64,000 nt of DNA from PALSA-1004 sp963829085 (GCA_963829085.1 CAWHHJ010000004.1:124001-188000); one strand, 5' to 3'. Shown: positions 27,554-37,735, counted from the first letter of the stretch. Translations and numbers: made by a program. The notes: generated by a model not told the origin, from the sequence alone.

Positions 27554-29212
27554 ATGACGTCACGCTGGTTGCCTGCACCACTGCGCGCGCTGATAAGTAT
27601 GAGAATTGCAGCAAAGTGCGAGCTGCTCAATGCGACGATTGCCGGGAAGTGCGCGCTGCTCCATATGGCAGTCGCAGTATGCGTGCTGCTGACTATCGAT
27701 TGCGCGAGTGCCGCCGATTTGAGCATTGCCGTCGGCGCTGATGTCACATCGATCGATCCCCATTACCATAATCTGACGCCGAACAATAACATCGCCGAGC
27801 ACATCTTCGAGACGCTCGTCACAAAGGACCCGAAATCGCAGTTGAAGCCGGCGCTCGCGGTGTCGTGGAAAGCGCTCGACGACCTGACATGGGAATTCAC
27901 ACTGCGCAAAGGCGTTAAGTTTCATGACGGCTCGGATTTCACTGCGGCCGATGTCATTTTTTCGCTCGAGCGCCCTGCGCTGGTTCCGAACAGCCCTTCC
28001 CCGTTCACGTTGTACACCAATCAGATCACCGAGAAGATTATTGTCGATCCGCTCACCGTGCGGTTGAAGACAGCGACACCATATCCGTTGATGCCGAACG
28101 ATATGGGAACTGTCTTCATCGTGTCCTCGAAAGCCGCGAAAGGCGCCAGCACCGCAGACTTCGATTCCGGCAAGGCGACGATAGGCACCGGGCCGTTCCG
28201 GTTCGATCGCTACATCAAAGGCGATCGCATCGAGCTCACGCGCAACGACACTTACTGGGGTGCCAAACCGGTGTGGGACAAAGTGACGTTCCGTGTGATC
28301 CCCAGTGATCCATCGCGCGTGGCGGCGCTTCAGGCGGGTGACGTGCGCGCAATCGAAAGCGTTCCGACTGCCGACCTCGCGCGTCTATCGAAGGACCCGG
28401 CGATCACAATCTCGCGAACCGTGTCCCATCGATTGATATTTCTACATCTCGACACGAGCCGCGACCGATCGCCGGGCGTGACCGACAAATCAGGCAAGCC
28501 GCTGGATAAAAATCCGCTCAAGGACGTGCGCGTCCGGCGCGCAATGTCCAAAGCGATCAACCGCCAGGCAATCGTTGAGCGCACCATGGAGGGTGCGGCA
28601 GTTGCCACCGGGCAACTCATGCCCGAGGGGATGTTCGGATATGTGCCGTCGCTCAAACCGGAACCTTTCGATGCGGACGGCGCGCGCAAGCTGCTCGCTG
28701 AGGCCGGCTACCCCGACGGGTTTGCGATCACTTTGCATGGCCCCAATGATCGCTATGTGAACGATGATCAGATATGCCAGGCGATTGCGCAGATGCTGTC
28801 GCGCATCGGTATACAAACGCGCGTCGAGACGCTGCCTTCGGCGGTGTACTTCACACGCGCCAACAAACTGGAATTCAGCTTGATGCTCGTAGGATGGGCG
28901 TCGGATACGGCGGAAGCATCGTCGCCTCTCAAAGCCCAATTGGCCACATTTGATCCCAAAAAAGGCATGGGCACCGCGAACCGCGGCCGTTACTCGAATC
29001 CTAAGATGGATGCGGTTTTGGGTGTGGCGCTCGCAACGGTCGATGACGCGAAACGTGAAAAGCTGCTGCAGCAGGCCACCGAAATTGCGATTAACGATCT
29101 AGGCATCATCCCGCTGCACCATCAGGTGAACCTGTGGGGGATGCGTAAGGGCATCGTGTATACGCCGCGAACGGACGAGCGCACGCTGGCGCATGAATTC
29201 AGGATACAGTGA
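27554..29212 (+). CDS. Peptide/oligopeptide ABC transporter substrate-binding protein (SBP_bac_5), copy 1
   Basis: Periplasmic receptor of the DppA/OppA family, 552 residues. ATG 27554 has GAGGAGA just upstream. The N-terminus is unusually long before the hydrophobic core (HMAVAVCVLLTIDCASAAD) and contains an imperfect 33-base tandem repeat (27611-27676). The mature part has ADVTSIDPHYHNLTPNNNIA, LTWEFTLRKGVKFHDG and GTGPFRFDRYIKGDRIELTR, with the C-terminal REKLLQQATEIA segment. Most of its sequence parallels the next gene, indicating tandem duplication. The first gene of the dpp-like operon; preference could be dipeptides, glutathione or similar. Confidence 0.92.
   Translation: MTSRWLPAPLRALISMRIAAKCELLNATIAGKCALLHMAVAVCVLLTIDCASAADLSIAVGADVTSIDPHYHNLTPNNNIAEHIFETLVTKDPKSQLKPALAVSWKALDDLTWEFTLRKGVKFHDGSDFTAADVIFSLERPALVPNSPSPFTLYTNQITEKIIVDPLTVRLKTATPYPLMPNDMGTVFIVSSKAAKGASTADFDSGKATIGTGPFRFDRYIKGDRIELTRNDTYWGAKPVWDKVTFRVIPSDPSRVAALQAGDVRAIESVPTADLARLSKDPAITISRTVSHRLIFLHLDTSRDRSPGVTDKSGKPLDKNPLKDVRVRRAMSKAINRQAIVERTMEGAAVATGQLMPEGMFGYVPSLKPEPFDADGARKLLAEAGYPDGFAITLHGPNDRYVNDDQICQAIAQMLSRIGIQTRVETLPSAVYFTRANKLEFSLMLVGWASDTAEASSPLKAQLATFDPKKGMGTANRGRYSNPKMDAVLGVALATVDDAKREKLLQQATEIAINDLGIIPLHHQVNLWGMRKGIVYTPRTDERTLAHEFRIQ
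27611..27676 (+). repeat. Imperfect 33-base tandem duplication in the signal-peptide region
   Basis: Units 27611-27643 and 27644-27676 match at about 22 of 33 positions and share AAGTGCG and GCTGCTC. They encode AAKCELLNATIA and GKCALLHMAVA. The copy nearer the mature protein forms part of the hydrophobic core. Confidence 0.5.
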
Positions 29213-29340
29213 TAGATAACAAGACCGGCCGCTGCGAGTGATACGTTACGGATGACCAGCCAGGACGATCAGAGTATTTGTCCGTGGTTTGGGTTCCGGC
29301 TCTCAGCATTCGCTGTCCAGGCACCTTGTGGGAGGAGACC

Positions 29341-30912
29341 ATGATTGCCCGACTGATGTCTGCGCTCGCGGTGTTGATCGCGAGCGCCTGCATGATGAGC
29401 GCTGCTGCCGCGGCGGCGCTGAGTATCGGCCTCGGAGCCGATGTGACTTCCATCGATCCGCACTCGAACAATGCAGCGCCGAACAACAGCATTGCGGAGC
29501 AGATCTTCAACAAGTTGATCGAGAACGACGCGCGTCAGCAGCCCCAGCCCGGACTCGCCGAATCGTGGCGCGCAATCGACGATCTCACGTGGGAGTTCAA
29601 GCTGCGTCGCGGCGTGAAGTTCCATGACGGTTCCGGTTTCACCGCTGCTGACGTCGCCTTCTCGATCGAACGGCCCGGGATACTGAACGCTCCGGGCGGC
29701 TTCACGATTTATACGCGCTCGATCGTCGACAAAATTATCGTCGACCCCTATACCATCCGCTTGAAAACGGCGACGCCGTACCCGAACATGCCGACCGACA
29801 TGGCCGGACTCATCATCGTGTCGAGCCAGGCGGCTAAAGGCGCCGTGAGCTCCGACTTCGATTCAGGCAAAGCGGCAATCGGCACCGGACCCTGGAAGTT
29901 TGTTCGCTACATCAAGGGCGATCGCATTGAGCTCATCCGCAACGATAATTACTGGGGACGCAAGCCGGTTTGGGACCGGGTCACATTCCGGCTCATAACA
30001 TCGGACCCTTCGCGCATCGCCGCATTGCTGGCGGGCGACGTGCAGATGATCGAGATCGTTCCGACTGCCGATTATGCGAAGCTCAAGACGAATAAAGACA
30101 TCGCGGTATTTACGACTATCTCCAACCGCATGATTCATCTGCACCTCGACTCGAATCGCGACAAGTCGCCGTTTGTAACCGACAAGTCCGGTGCGCCGCT
30201 CGAGAAGAATCCGTTTAAGGATGCTCGTGTGCGGCACGCGATTTCGAAGGCTATCAACCGGACCGCCATCGTAGAACGCGTGATGGAAGGTCTGGCGATT
30301 CCTGCCGGGCAACTGATGCCGGAAGGCTTCTTCGGCGTGAGCCCGAATCTCAAGCCCGAGGATTTCGATCCGGACGGTGCGAGGAAGCTGCTGGCTGAAG
30401 CCGGTTATCCCGACGGATTCGGCCTGACCTTGCATGGTCCCAACAACCGCTACGTCAATGATGACCAGATCGTGCAGGCTGTCGCGCAGATGCTTACGCG
30501 GGTCGGCATCATCACGAAAGTCGAAACCCTGCCGTTTTCGGTTTACGTCTCGCGCGCCAACAAACTCGACTTCAGTGCCGCGCTGCTGGGCTGGGGCGTA
30601 ACGACAGGCGAGGCAACTTATCCGCTGCGCTCGCTCGTCGCAACCTACAATCAAGCCAAGGGACTGGGCACCTGGAACTGGAGCCGCTATTCCAATCCGC
30701 AGGCTGACACCCTGCTCGAGCAGGCGCTCGCTACGGTAGATACATCGAAGCGCGAAAAACTGTTACAGCAGGCGACCGAGCTCGTGATCAACGACTATGG
30801 AATCATTCCGCTGCATTACCAGGTCAACACGTGGGCGGCACGAAAAAATCTCGTTTATACGCCGCGCACTGACGAACGAACCTACGCGCACGAAGTGCGT
30901 GCCAATCCGTGA
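29341..30912 (+). CDS. Peptide/oligopeptide ABC transporter substrate-binding protein (SBP_bac_5), copy 2
   Basis: 523-residue paralogue of the previous gene. ATG 29341 follows GGGAGGAG and opens a signal peptide (MIARLMSALAVLIASACMMS, then AAAAAAL). It shares with copy 1 the ADVTSIDPH start, LTWEFKLRRGVKFHDGSGF, GDRIELIRNDNYWG, the KNPFKDARVRHAISKAINR block and the REKLLQQATELVINDYGIIP ending. The two diverge in the ligand-pocket segments (GWGVTTGEATYPLRS against GWASDTAEASSPLKA), which hints at different ligands. It is 79 bases from the permease gene. Confidence 0.92.
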   Translation: MIARLMSALAVLIASACMMSAAAAAALSIGLGADVTSIDPHSNNAAPNNSIAEQIFNKLIENDARQQPQPGLAESWRAIDDLTWEFKLRRGVKFHDGSGFTAADVAFSIERPGILNAPGGFTIYTRSIVDKIIVDPYTIRLKTATPYPNMPTDMAGLIIVSSQAAKGAVSSDFDSGKAAIGTGPWKFVRYIKGDRIELIRNDNYWGRKPVWDRVTFRLITSDPSRIAALLAGDVQMIEIVPTADYAKLKTNKDIAVFTTISNRMIHLHLDSNRDKSPFVTDKSGAPLEKNPFKDARVRHAISKAINRTAIVERVMEGLAIPAGQLMPEGFFGVSPNLKPEDFDPDGARKLLAEAGYPDGFGLTLHGPNNRYVNDDQIVQAVAQMLTRVGIITKVETLPFSVYVSRANKLDFSAALLGWGVTTGEATYPLRSLVATYNQAKGLGTWNWSRYSNPQADTLLEQALATVDTSKREKLLQQATELVINDYGIIPLHYQVNTWAARKNLVYTPRTDERTYAHEVRANP

Positions 30913-30991
30913 TGAGAAGGACGCACTGTGTCGCGCGCCTGAACCGGCATCGATCGAGGCACTGTCGCTGATGCTGGTCCGTTAACCGCCT

Positions 30992-31969
30992 ATGCTTGTC
31001 TTCATCATCCGGCGCGTCCTCCAAAGCGCCCTCGCGTTGCTGGTCATGTCGGCGCTCATATTTGTCGGCGTGTTCGCTATCGGCAATCCGATCGATATCT
31101 TGATCAACCCGCAAGCGGACCAGGCCGAAATCGCCCGCGCTACGGCGGCGCTCGGACTGGACCAGCCGCTGTGGGTGCAGTACTGGGAGTTCCTGCGTAA
31201 TGCGTTTACCGGCGACCTCGGCCGCTCGTTCTCGCACAACATACCGGCCGTGCAGCTTATATTCGAGCGCATGCCGGCCACCGTTGAACTCGCGCTGTGC
31301 GCCATGGTGATTGCGATACTGCTCGGCATTCCGCTTGGCCTGGTTGCCGGTCTCAAGCCGGATGCCTGGTATAGCAAGACGATCATGGCCGGATCGATTC
31401 TCGGCTTCAGCCTGCCGACATTCTGGGTCGGCCTCATGCTGATCATGATCTTCTCCGTGTTCCTCGGATGGCTGCCTTCGACCGGGCGCGGGCACACCAC
31501 TTTGCTGCTCGGCGTGCCGGTGAGCTTTCTGAACTGGGACGGTCTCGTCCATCTGATGATGCCTGCGTTGAATCTTGCGCTGTTCAAACTGTCACTGCTC
31601 ATACGCCTGACGAGAGCGGGCACGCGCGAAGCAATGCTTCAGGACTACGTAAAATTCGCTCGCGCCAAGGGCCTGCCGCTGCGTCGTATTGTCGGCGTAC
31701 ACGTGCTAAAGAACATTCTGATTCCAATCGTGACCGTCATCGGGCTCGAATTCGGCTCGCTGATTGCGTTCGCAATCGTCACCGAAACGATCTTCGCGTG
31801 GCCCGGCATGGGCAAGCTATTGATCGACTCGATCAACGTTCTCGACCGTCCGGTTATCGTTGCGTATGTGCTGATCATCGTATGTATGTTCGTTATCATC
31901 AATCTCATCGTCGATCTGCTTTATTCGTTGCTCGATCCGCGCGTGCGCCTGGCCGGGGCGCGCGCATGA
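30992..31969 (+). CDS. dppB: Dipeptide-type ABC transporter permease
   Basis: 325-residue inner-membrane permease of the DppB/OppB family. A first helix at about residues 5-28 (IIRRVLQSALALLVMSALIF) is followed by the family's periplasmic loop and five more hydrophobic segments. The EAA motif REAMLQDYVKFARAKGLPLR lies near residues 212-232, and the LIAFAIVTETIFAWPGMGKL block is diagnostic. Its stop overlaps the next start as ATGA at 31966-31969, so translation is coupled. Confidence 0.93.
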   Translation: MLVFIIRRVLQSALALLVMSALIFVGVFAIGNPIDILINPQADQAEIARATAALGLDQPLWVQYWEFLRNAFTGDLGRSFSHNIPAVQLIFERMPATVELALCAMVIAILLGIPLGLVAGLKPDAWYSKTIMAGSILGFSLPTFWVGLMLIMIFSVFLGWLPSTGRGHTTLLLGVPVSFLNWDGLVHLMMPALNLALFKLSLLIRLTRAGTREAMLQDYVKFARAKGLPLRRIVGVHVLKNILIPIVTVIGLEFGSLIAFAIVTETIFAWPGMGKLLIDSINVLDRPVIVAYVLIIVCMFVIINLIVDLLYSLLDPRVRLAGARA

Positions 31970-32853
31970 ACGGCGCGCTCGTCGAATCGCCGTTCGCGCG
32001 CGTCGCTGCTGATTTCGCACAAAGCCGTCTCGCGCTGGTGGGCCTCGCCACTCTGATACTCGTACTGATCGTAGCGATCGGCGCGCCCTATATCTCGCCG
32101 CAAAATCCGTACGACCTGGCGCAGCTCGACATCATGGATTCGAAGCTCGCGCCCGGCACGCAGGCGGGGGACGGCATGATGTTCTGGCTCGGCAGCGACG
32201 ATCAGGGCCGCGACATGTTGTCGGCGATTTTCTATGGGTTGCGCATCAGCCTCGGCATCGGCACGCTGGCGACAGTTTGCGCGTTAGCGATTGGACTCGT
32301 GGTCGGCCTCACCGCCGCATGGTTCGGCGGCTGGGTGGAAGCGGTCATCATGCGTATCGTCGATCTGCAGCTCTCCTTTCCGTCCATTCTGATCGCACTG
32401 GTGCTGCTCGCCGTGCTTGGGCAGGGCGTCGACAAGATCGTTATCGCGCTCGTCACTGTACAGTGGGCGTACTACGCGCGCACGGTGCGTGGCGCCGCGC
32501 TGGTCGAACGCCACAAAGAATACGTGGAGGCAGCCACTTGCCTTGCACTGTCGACGCCGCGCATTCTGTTTCGCCACCTCCTCCCCAACGTGATGCCGCC
32601 GCTGATCGTGATTGCGACGGTACAGGTCGCGCACGCAATCGCGCTCGAAGCCACGCTGTCATTTCTGGGACTGGGCATGCCGATCACGTCGCCTTCGCTG
32701 GGACTCTTGATCGCGAACGGCTTTACGCATCTCATGTCCGGCAAGTACTGGATCAGCCTCTATCCCGGCATCGCGCTGTTGATTACCATCGTCAGCATCA
32801 ATCTGGTCGGCGATCAGTTACGCGACGTGCTCAATCCACGACTTCAAAAGTAA
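31966..32853 (+). CDS. dppC: Dipeptide-type ABC transporter permease
   Basis: 295 residues. N-terminal OppC-N segment (SRLALVGLATLILVLIVAIG), then SDDQGRDMLSAIFYGLRISL, the standard DppC entry into the permease domain. The EAA loop is HKEYVEAATCLALSTPRILF. Hydrophobic segments continue to LYPGIALLITIVSINLVGDQ. ATG 31966 was chosen over the much longer open frame because it overlaps dppB's stop and starts the true fold. Confidence 0.93.
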   Translation: MNGALVESPFARVAADFAQSRLALVGLATLILVLIVAIGAPYISPQNPYDLAQLDIMDSKLAPGTQAGDGMMFWLGSDDQGRDMLSAIFYGLRISLGIGTLATVCALAIGLVVGLTAAWFGGWVEAVIMRIVDLQLSFPSILIALVLLAVLGQGVDKIVIALVTVQWAYYARTVRGAALVERHKEYVEAATCLALSTPRILFRHLLPNVMPPLIVIATVQVAHAIALEATLSFLGLGMPITSPSLGLLIANGFTHLMSGKYWISLYPGIALLITIVSINLVGDQLRDVLNPRLQK

Positions 32854-32951
32854 AACCGTTGGCCATAGCGTTCACACAGCTCACCGACCTCGGGAACAAT
32901 CTCGCAATGCGCCTACGCCTTGTCGGGTCGCGATTCGTCTGACGCCCTATC

Positions 32952-33929
32952 ATGCCGGTCCTCAGCGTAGAAAACCTCAAGACCTATTTCTTCACAAAAG
33001 CAGGCGTCGTCAAAGCGGTCGACGATGTGAGCTTCAGTGTCGACGAGGGCAAGGTCCTGGGGCTCGTCGGTGAATCCGGATCGGGCAAAACGGTTACCGG
33101 TTTTTCCATCATGGGACTTGTCGATCCGCCGGGTCGCATCGTCGGCGGCCGTGTTCTCCTGGAAGGGGAAAATCTGCTCGAGCGGCGCGACGATGCAATG
33201 CGCCGGTTGCGTGGCGACCGCATCGCGATGATCTTCCAGGATCCGATGATGACGCTCAATCCGGTGCTGCGCATCGATACGCAGATGATTGAGACGGTGC
33301 TCGCTCACCAGGCCGTGAGCCGCGAACGGGCGCGCGAACTGTCGCGCGCCGCGCTGGGGCGCGTCGGCATTCCCTCGCCCGACGATCGGCTCAAGGCTTA
33401 TCCGCATCAACTCTCCGGCGGTATGCGCCAGCGCGTCGCCATTGCGATTGCGCTGCTGAACAACCCGCGCGTGATCGTTGCCGACGAGCCTACCACTGCG
33501 CTCGACGTCACTATCCAGGCGCAGATACTGTTCGAGGTTCAAAAGCTGGCGCGCGAAACCGGTACTGCGATGATCTGGATCACGCATGATCTCTCAGTCA
33601 TCGCAGGGCTCGCTGATGAAGTGTGCGTCATGTACGCAGGCCGCATTGTGGAATCGGGCCCCACCGCGGATCTTCTCGACTCGCCGAAGCATCCCTATAC
33701 GGCGGGACTCATCGCATCGATTCCGAGCCGCAATGTGCGCGGTCAGCCGCTCAAGCAGATTCCGGGCATGACGCCATCACTGCTCCGGCTCAAGCCGGGC
33801 TGTCCATTCCGTGACCGCTGCCCGAACGCAGGCACGGCGTGCGAGGTCATGCCGGAAATCACGCGGCCGTCACCGGTGCGGACTCTGCGTTGCTTCTATC
33901 CGATGGCTGAACCGGTGACAACGCAATGA
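32952..33929 (+). CDS. dppD: Dipeptide-type ABC transporter ATP-binding protein
   Basis: 325 residues. Walker A GESGSGKT, Q-loop MIFQDPMMTLNP, signature LSGGMRQR, Walker B VIVADEPTTALD and switch His ITHDLSVIA. The C-terminal oligopeptide-transporter extension (about residues 235-325) has the spaced cysteines PGCPFRDRCPNAGTAC, which bind an Fe-S cluster in characterised DppD/OppD proteins. It overlaps dppF by an ATGA at 33926-33929. Confidence 0.94.
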   Translation: MPVLSVENLKTYFFTKAGVVKAVDDVSFSVDEGKVLGLVGESGSGKTVTGFSIMGLVDPPGRIVGGRVLLEGENLLERRDDAMRRLRGDRIAMIFQDPMMTLNPVLRIDTQMIETVLAHQAVSRERARELSRAALGRVGIPSPDDRLKAYPHQLSGGMRQRVAIAIALLNNPRVIVADEPTTALDVTIQAQILFEVQKLARETGTAMIWITHDLSVIAGLADEVCVMYAGRIVESGPTADLLDSPKHPYTAGLIASIPSRNVRGQPLKQIPGMTPSLLRLKPGCPFRDRCPNAGTACEVMPEITRPSPVRTLRCFYPMAEPVTTQ

Positions 33930-34921
33930 CGCCGCTGCTCGCGCTCGCGAATATCACCAAGAATTTCTCACGGCCGCTGGACTTTGCCGCCAAGCTCGCA
34001 CGCGTTGCCGGTGCCGATGTGCACGAAGTCGTCGTGCACGCGCTGGACGACGTGACCATGACTATCGCCGAAGGCGAGGTGGTCGGGCTGGCGGGCGAGT
34101 CGGGCTGCGGCAAGTCGACACTGGGGCGCATTGCCGCCGGCATCTTGAAGCCGACCAAAGGTACGCGTGCCTGGCGCGGTGTCGATATCACCGATCTCGA
34201 TCGTGCCGAGCGGCGCGATGTCGCTCTGAAGATTCAGATGATCTTCCAGGATGCGTTTGCGTCGCTGAATCCGCGCATGCGCGTCGGTGAAATAATCGGT
34301 GAAGCGCCGCGTGTGCATGGCCTCGCCGCTCGCAAGGAACTTCAGGAATACATTGACCAGCTGATGCGGCAGGTGGGCCTCGATCCTGCGTACAAACGCC
34401 GCTTTGCACACCAGTTTTCCGGCGGACAGCGCGCACGCATCGGTATCGCGCGGGCGCTAGCCGTCAAGCCAGACCTCCTTGTTTGCGATGAGGCGGTCGC
34501 CGCGCTCGATGTATCGATCCAGGCGCAGGTGCTCAATCTGTTCATGCAACTGCGCGCGGAGTTCAATCTTACGTATCTGTTTATCAGCCACGACCTCGGT
34601 GTCGTGGAGCACTTGTCAGATCGCGTGATGATCATGTACCTGGGCCGCATAGTGGAGACGGCGCCGACGCTTGAATTGTTTCAGCACGCGAATCATCCGT
34701 ACACCCAGGCTTTGCTCGCGGAAGTGCCGTCCCTCAACAGGCGCGATCACGATTTCACACCGATAACCGGTGAAATCCCCTCACCGATCGATCCGCCGCC
34801 CGGCTGCCACTTCCATCCGCGCTGCCCGCACGCCATGCCGCGCTGCCGGGTGGAGAATCCGCTCTTCCGCGAAGTCGCGCCCGGCCACTGGTCCGCCTGT
34901 CACCTGAACGATATGCCGTAG
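33926..34921 (+). CDS. dppF: Dipeptide-type ABC transporter ATP-binding protein
   Basis: 331 residues, partner ATPase of DppD. Walker A AGESGCGKST, Q-loop MIFQDAFASLNPRMRVGE, signature FSGGQRARIG, Walker B DLLVCDEAVAALD, switch ISHDLGVVEHL, and the C-terminal cysteine cluster PPGCHFHPRCPHAMPRC. Walker B reads EAVAALD rather than the common EPVSALD, a mild variant that keeps the catalytic Glu. It closes the six-gene receptor-receptor-BCDF operon. Confidence 0.93.
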   Translation: MTPLLALANITKNFSRPLDFAAKLARVAGADVHEVVVHALDDVTMTIAEGEVVGLAGESGCGKSTLGRIAAGILKPTKGTRAWRGVDITDLDRAERRDVALKIQMIFQDAFASLNPRMRVGEIIGEAPRVHGLAARKELQEYIDQLMRQVGLDPAYKRRFAHQFSGGQRARIGIARALAVKPDLLVCDEAVAALDVSIQAQVLNLFMQLRAEFNLTYLFISHDLGVVEHLSDRVMIMYLGRIVETAPTLELFQHANHPYTQALLAEVPSLNRRDHDFTPITGEIPSPIDPPPGCHFHPRCPHAMPRCRVENPLFREVAPGHWSACHLNDMP

Positions 34922-34987
34922 CCGTTCTTGCGCTTGCTGCACTATATTGGCGTAATCTCTGGCGAGCGCTGATGATGTGGAGGACGC

Positions 34988-36899
34988 ATGAGCAAAGACG
35001 ATGACGCAAACGGACTCGACCGGCGCTCGTTTCTAAAAGGCGCAGCCGCCGCTGGCGCAGCGGTTGCAACGGGCGGTCAACTTGCGGCGGCCGCCGACAT
35101 GCCATCCAGTGGTGAGAAGCCCGCAGAAAAGGCTGCTGCGGCCAAACTACCGAGCGAAACGTTTATTACTCGGCCCGGCTCCGACTTCATGGCTGACGTT
35201 CTGAAAGCGATCGGCCTGCAATATGTGGCGATCAACCCAGCGGCGGGTTTTCGCAGTCTGCAGGAATCCCTGATCAATTACTCAGGCAACAAGAATCCGG
35301 AAATCCTCACCTGCCTGCACGAAGAATCGGCAACCGGAATCGCCCACGGTTACGCAAAAGCGTCCGGCAAGCCGATGGGCGTGATGGTACATGGCACGGT
35401 CGGTCTGCAGCATGCAGCCATGGGCGTCTACAACGCGTGGGTCGACCGCGTGCCGCTAATCATCTTCGCAGGCAACGGCATCGATGCGGATACACGGCGG
35501 CCGGGCGTCGAATGGATACACAGTGCGCAGGATCCGGTCGCGCTCGTGCGTGAATTCGTAAAGTGGGATGACCAGCCTGCATCGCTGCAGCATTTTGCGG
35601 AATCGACGGTACGCGCTTACAAGTACACCATGACTGCGCCCATGGAGCCCGTCGTCATCTCCATAGACATGGATCTGCAGGAAGAGGCGATCGAGCACGC
35701 GGACAAACTTCGCATACCGAAAATCACCCGGTTGTCGCACCCGCAAGGAGACACTTCGGCGCTGCGTGAAGCGGCAACGCTTTTGGTCAATGCAGAGAAG
35801 CCGGTGATTATCGCGGATCGAGCCGTGCGCTCGCAAAACGGTGTCAGGCTGATGGTCGAGTTGGCCGAAACGCTCGGTGCGCCGGTGGTCGATCTCGGCG
35901 GTCGCATGAATTTTCCGAATACGCATGATCTCGATTGCACGTACATGAAACAGACGCTCGTGCGTGAAGCGGATGTAATCCTGCTGCTCGAAGTCAATGA
36001 CGCATGGGGCAATCTCAACTCTTTCGAGGACCCTTACAAAACGTACCGGCCGCTTTACAAGCCGGGTACCAAAATGATTTCGATTTCCATGCAGGATGTG
36101 TATCTCAAGTCGAACTATCAGGACACGCAGCGCTTCATGGCAGTGGATCTTGGCATCGGCGGCGATGTCGAGGCAACGTTGCCCGACCTGATCGATGCTC
36201 TGAAACGCGCCACGACACCCGGGCGCAAAGCCGCTTTTGCCGAACGCACGGCAGCTGCAGCGCAAGATGCATCGCGATATGCGCGAACGCGACAAGGACA
36301 GTGCCGCGGTGGGATGGGATGCGGTGCCGGTTTCGACCGCCCGGCTTGCCGCCGAATTATGGAACGTGATCAAAAATGAAAACTGGTCGCTGGTGGTGAG
36401 CGATCGCGTGCAGTGGGCCCGGCGGCTGTGGCCGGTCACTCAATATCATCAGATGCTCGGCGGGAACGGCGGTTACGGGCTCGGCGGCTACTCGCCGATT
36501 GCCATGGGCGCGGCAGTCGCGAACCGCGACAAGGGCATCGTCTCCGTCACCTTCGCGCCCGACGGCGACATGATGTATGCACCGGGCGTGTTGTGGACCG
36601 CGGCGCATCACAACATTCCGCTTTTGATGCTCATGCATAACAATCGCTGCTATCACCAGGAGATCATGCACGTCCAGCGCATGGCAGCGATTCATAACCG
36701 GCCGCAGGCGAACGCTCGCATTGGCACCGAGATCACTTCGCCGAATATCGATTTCGCCAAGGTCGCTCAAGGCATGGGTGTATGGGCGGAAGGACCGGTG
36801 ACCGATCCCGGCAAGCTCGGCGCGGCCATCCGGCGTGCCCTGGCGGTCGTCAAGGACGGCAAGCCGGCGCTCGTCGATGTCGTGTGTCAGGGACGCTAA
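34988..36899 (+). CDS. Tat-exported thiamine-pyrophosphate-dependent enzyme, one frameshift
   Basis: Full-length TPP enzyme of the acetolactate synthase/benzoylformate decarboxylase superfamily, about 636 residues. GGAGG precedes ATG 34988. The N-terminus has a twin-arginine signal (DRRSFLKGAAAAGAAVATGG). The PYR domain has the catalytic Glu in CLHEESATGIAHGYA (E112/E113). A central dhTPP domain and the PP domain follow, the latter with the cofactor motif FAPDGDMMYA...HNNRCYHQE. The frames join near 36240-36270 with one extra base. The gene ends four bases inside the convergent hydrolase. Export of this family is uncommon. It is named acetolactate synthase-like only by fold; the reaction is unknown. 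Confidence 0.82.
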
Positions 36900-37735
36900 G
36901 CACGACGACTGACGTTGAGCGTCTTGGCCAGCCAGTTCGCAACGATATCCGTAACGACATCTTCGCGCCCGTTGTAGAAATGGTCGCAGTTGGCGACGAT
37001 CTCGACGTCGCAATGACCGCCCGCTCGACTTTGAAATTCTTCTGCCGGGTAACGCTCGCGCGATTCCTGGTCGCCGCGTATGCATAGCACCGGACATTTC
37101 ACCTGCGGCGCGAGCGCAAGTGTGTCAGGTACTTCGGTCATGCGGTCGAGGAAGCTCTCCGCGCTAATCACATACCACCAGCCGGGCATGAACATAAGCT
37201 CGCGACCGCGACCTGCCTGCACCAGCGCGCGGGCTTTTGCAGTCAGCTCATCGACTCTGTCGCCGGCGAGCAAGCCGGCGGAACTGCCTTCTTGCATCGA
37301 TGATATGCCGCCGCGGCCGGCTGAAAGCAGGACGAGGGCCGGCGTCTGTGGATGATCTACGACATGCCGCACGCCGAGCATGCCGCCATTGCTGTGACCG
37401 ATGATGACAGGATTCGCAAATCCGCGCCCCGCCAGCCACTGCGCCGCCGTTCGATTGTCGTCGATGCCTTCCTGCGTAAGCTGGAACGCGGCACCCTCCG
37501 CCGCGCGGCTGTTGCGCACACCAAGTATGTCGTGGCCGCGGCGATTGAACGTGAGGCATGTGAATCCCAATGCGGTCAGTGCAGGCGGCATGAACCGCGG
37601 CGCGCCGACATAAAAGTTCATTGTGTTGCCATGGAAGAACAAGACCGCACCTACTCGAGCACCCGCATCCGGCTCGTATAAGACGCCGTCGAGCGGCGTC
37701 GTTGCAGTGGGGATGGTGATCAGTTCGCTGCGCAT
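36896..37735 (-). CDS. Alpha/beta hydrolase (dienelactone hydrolase/esterase-like)
   Basis: 279 residues. The oxyanion region is LFFHGNTMNFY, the nucleophile is in VIIGHSNGGML, the acid in CIRGDQESR, and the catalytic His in VANCDHFYNGRED. AAGGAG lies upstream of ATG 37735. No signal peptide. It is convergent with the TPP enzyme gene and overlaps its end by four bases. Substrate unknown. Confidence 0.85.
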   Translation of the reverse strand: MRSELITIPTATTPLDGVLYEPDAGARVGAVLFFHGNTMNFYVGAPRFMPPALTALGFTCLTFNRRGHDILGVRNSRAAEGAAFQLTQEGIDDNRTAAQWLAGRGFANPVIIGHSNGGMLGVRHVVDHPQTPALVLLSAGRGGISSMQEGSSAGLLAGDRVDELTAKARALVQAGRGRELMFMPGWWYVISAESFLDRMTEVPDTLALAPQVKCPVLCIRGDQESRERYPAEEFQSRAGGHCDVEIVANCDHFYNGREDVVTDIVANWLAKTLNVSRRA

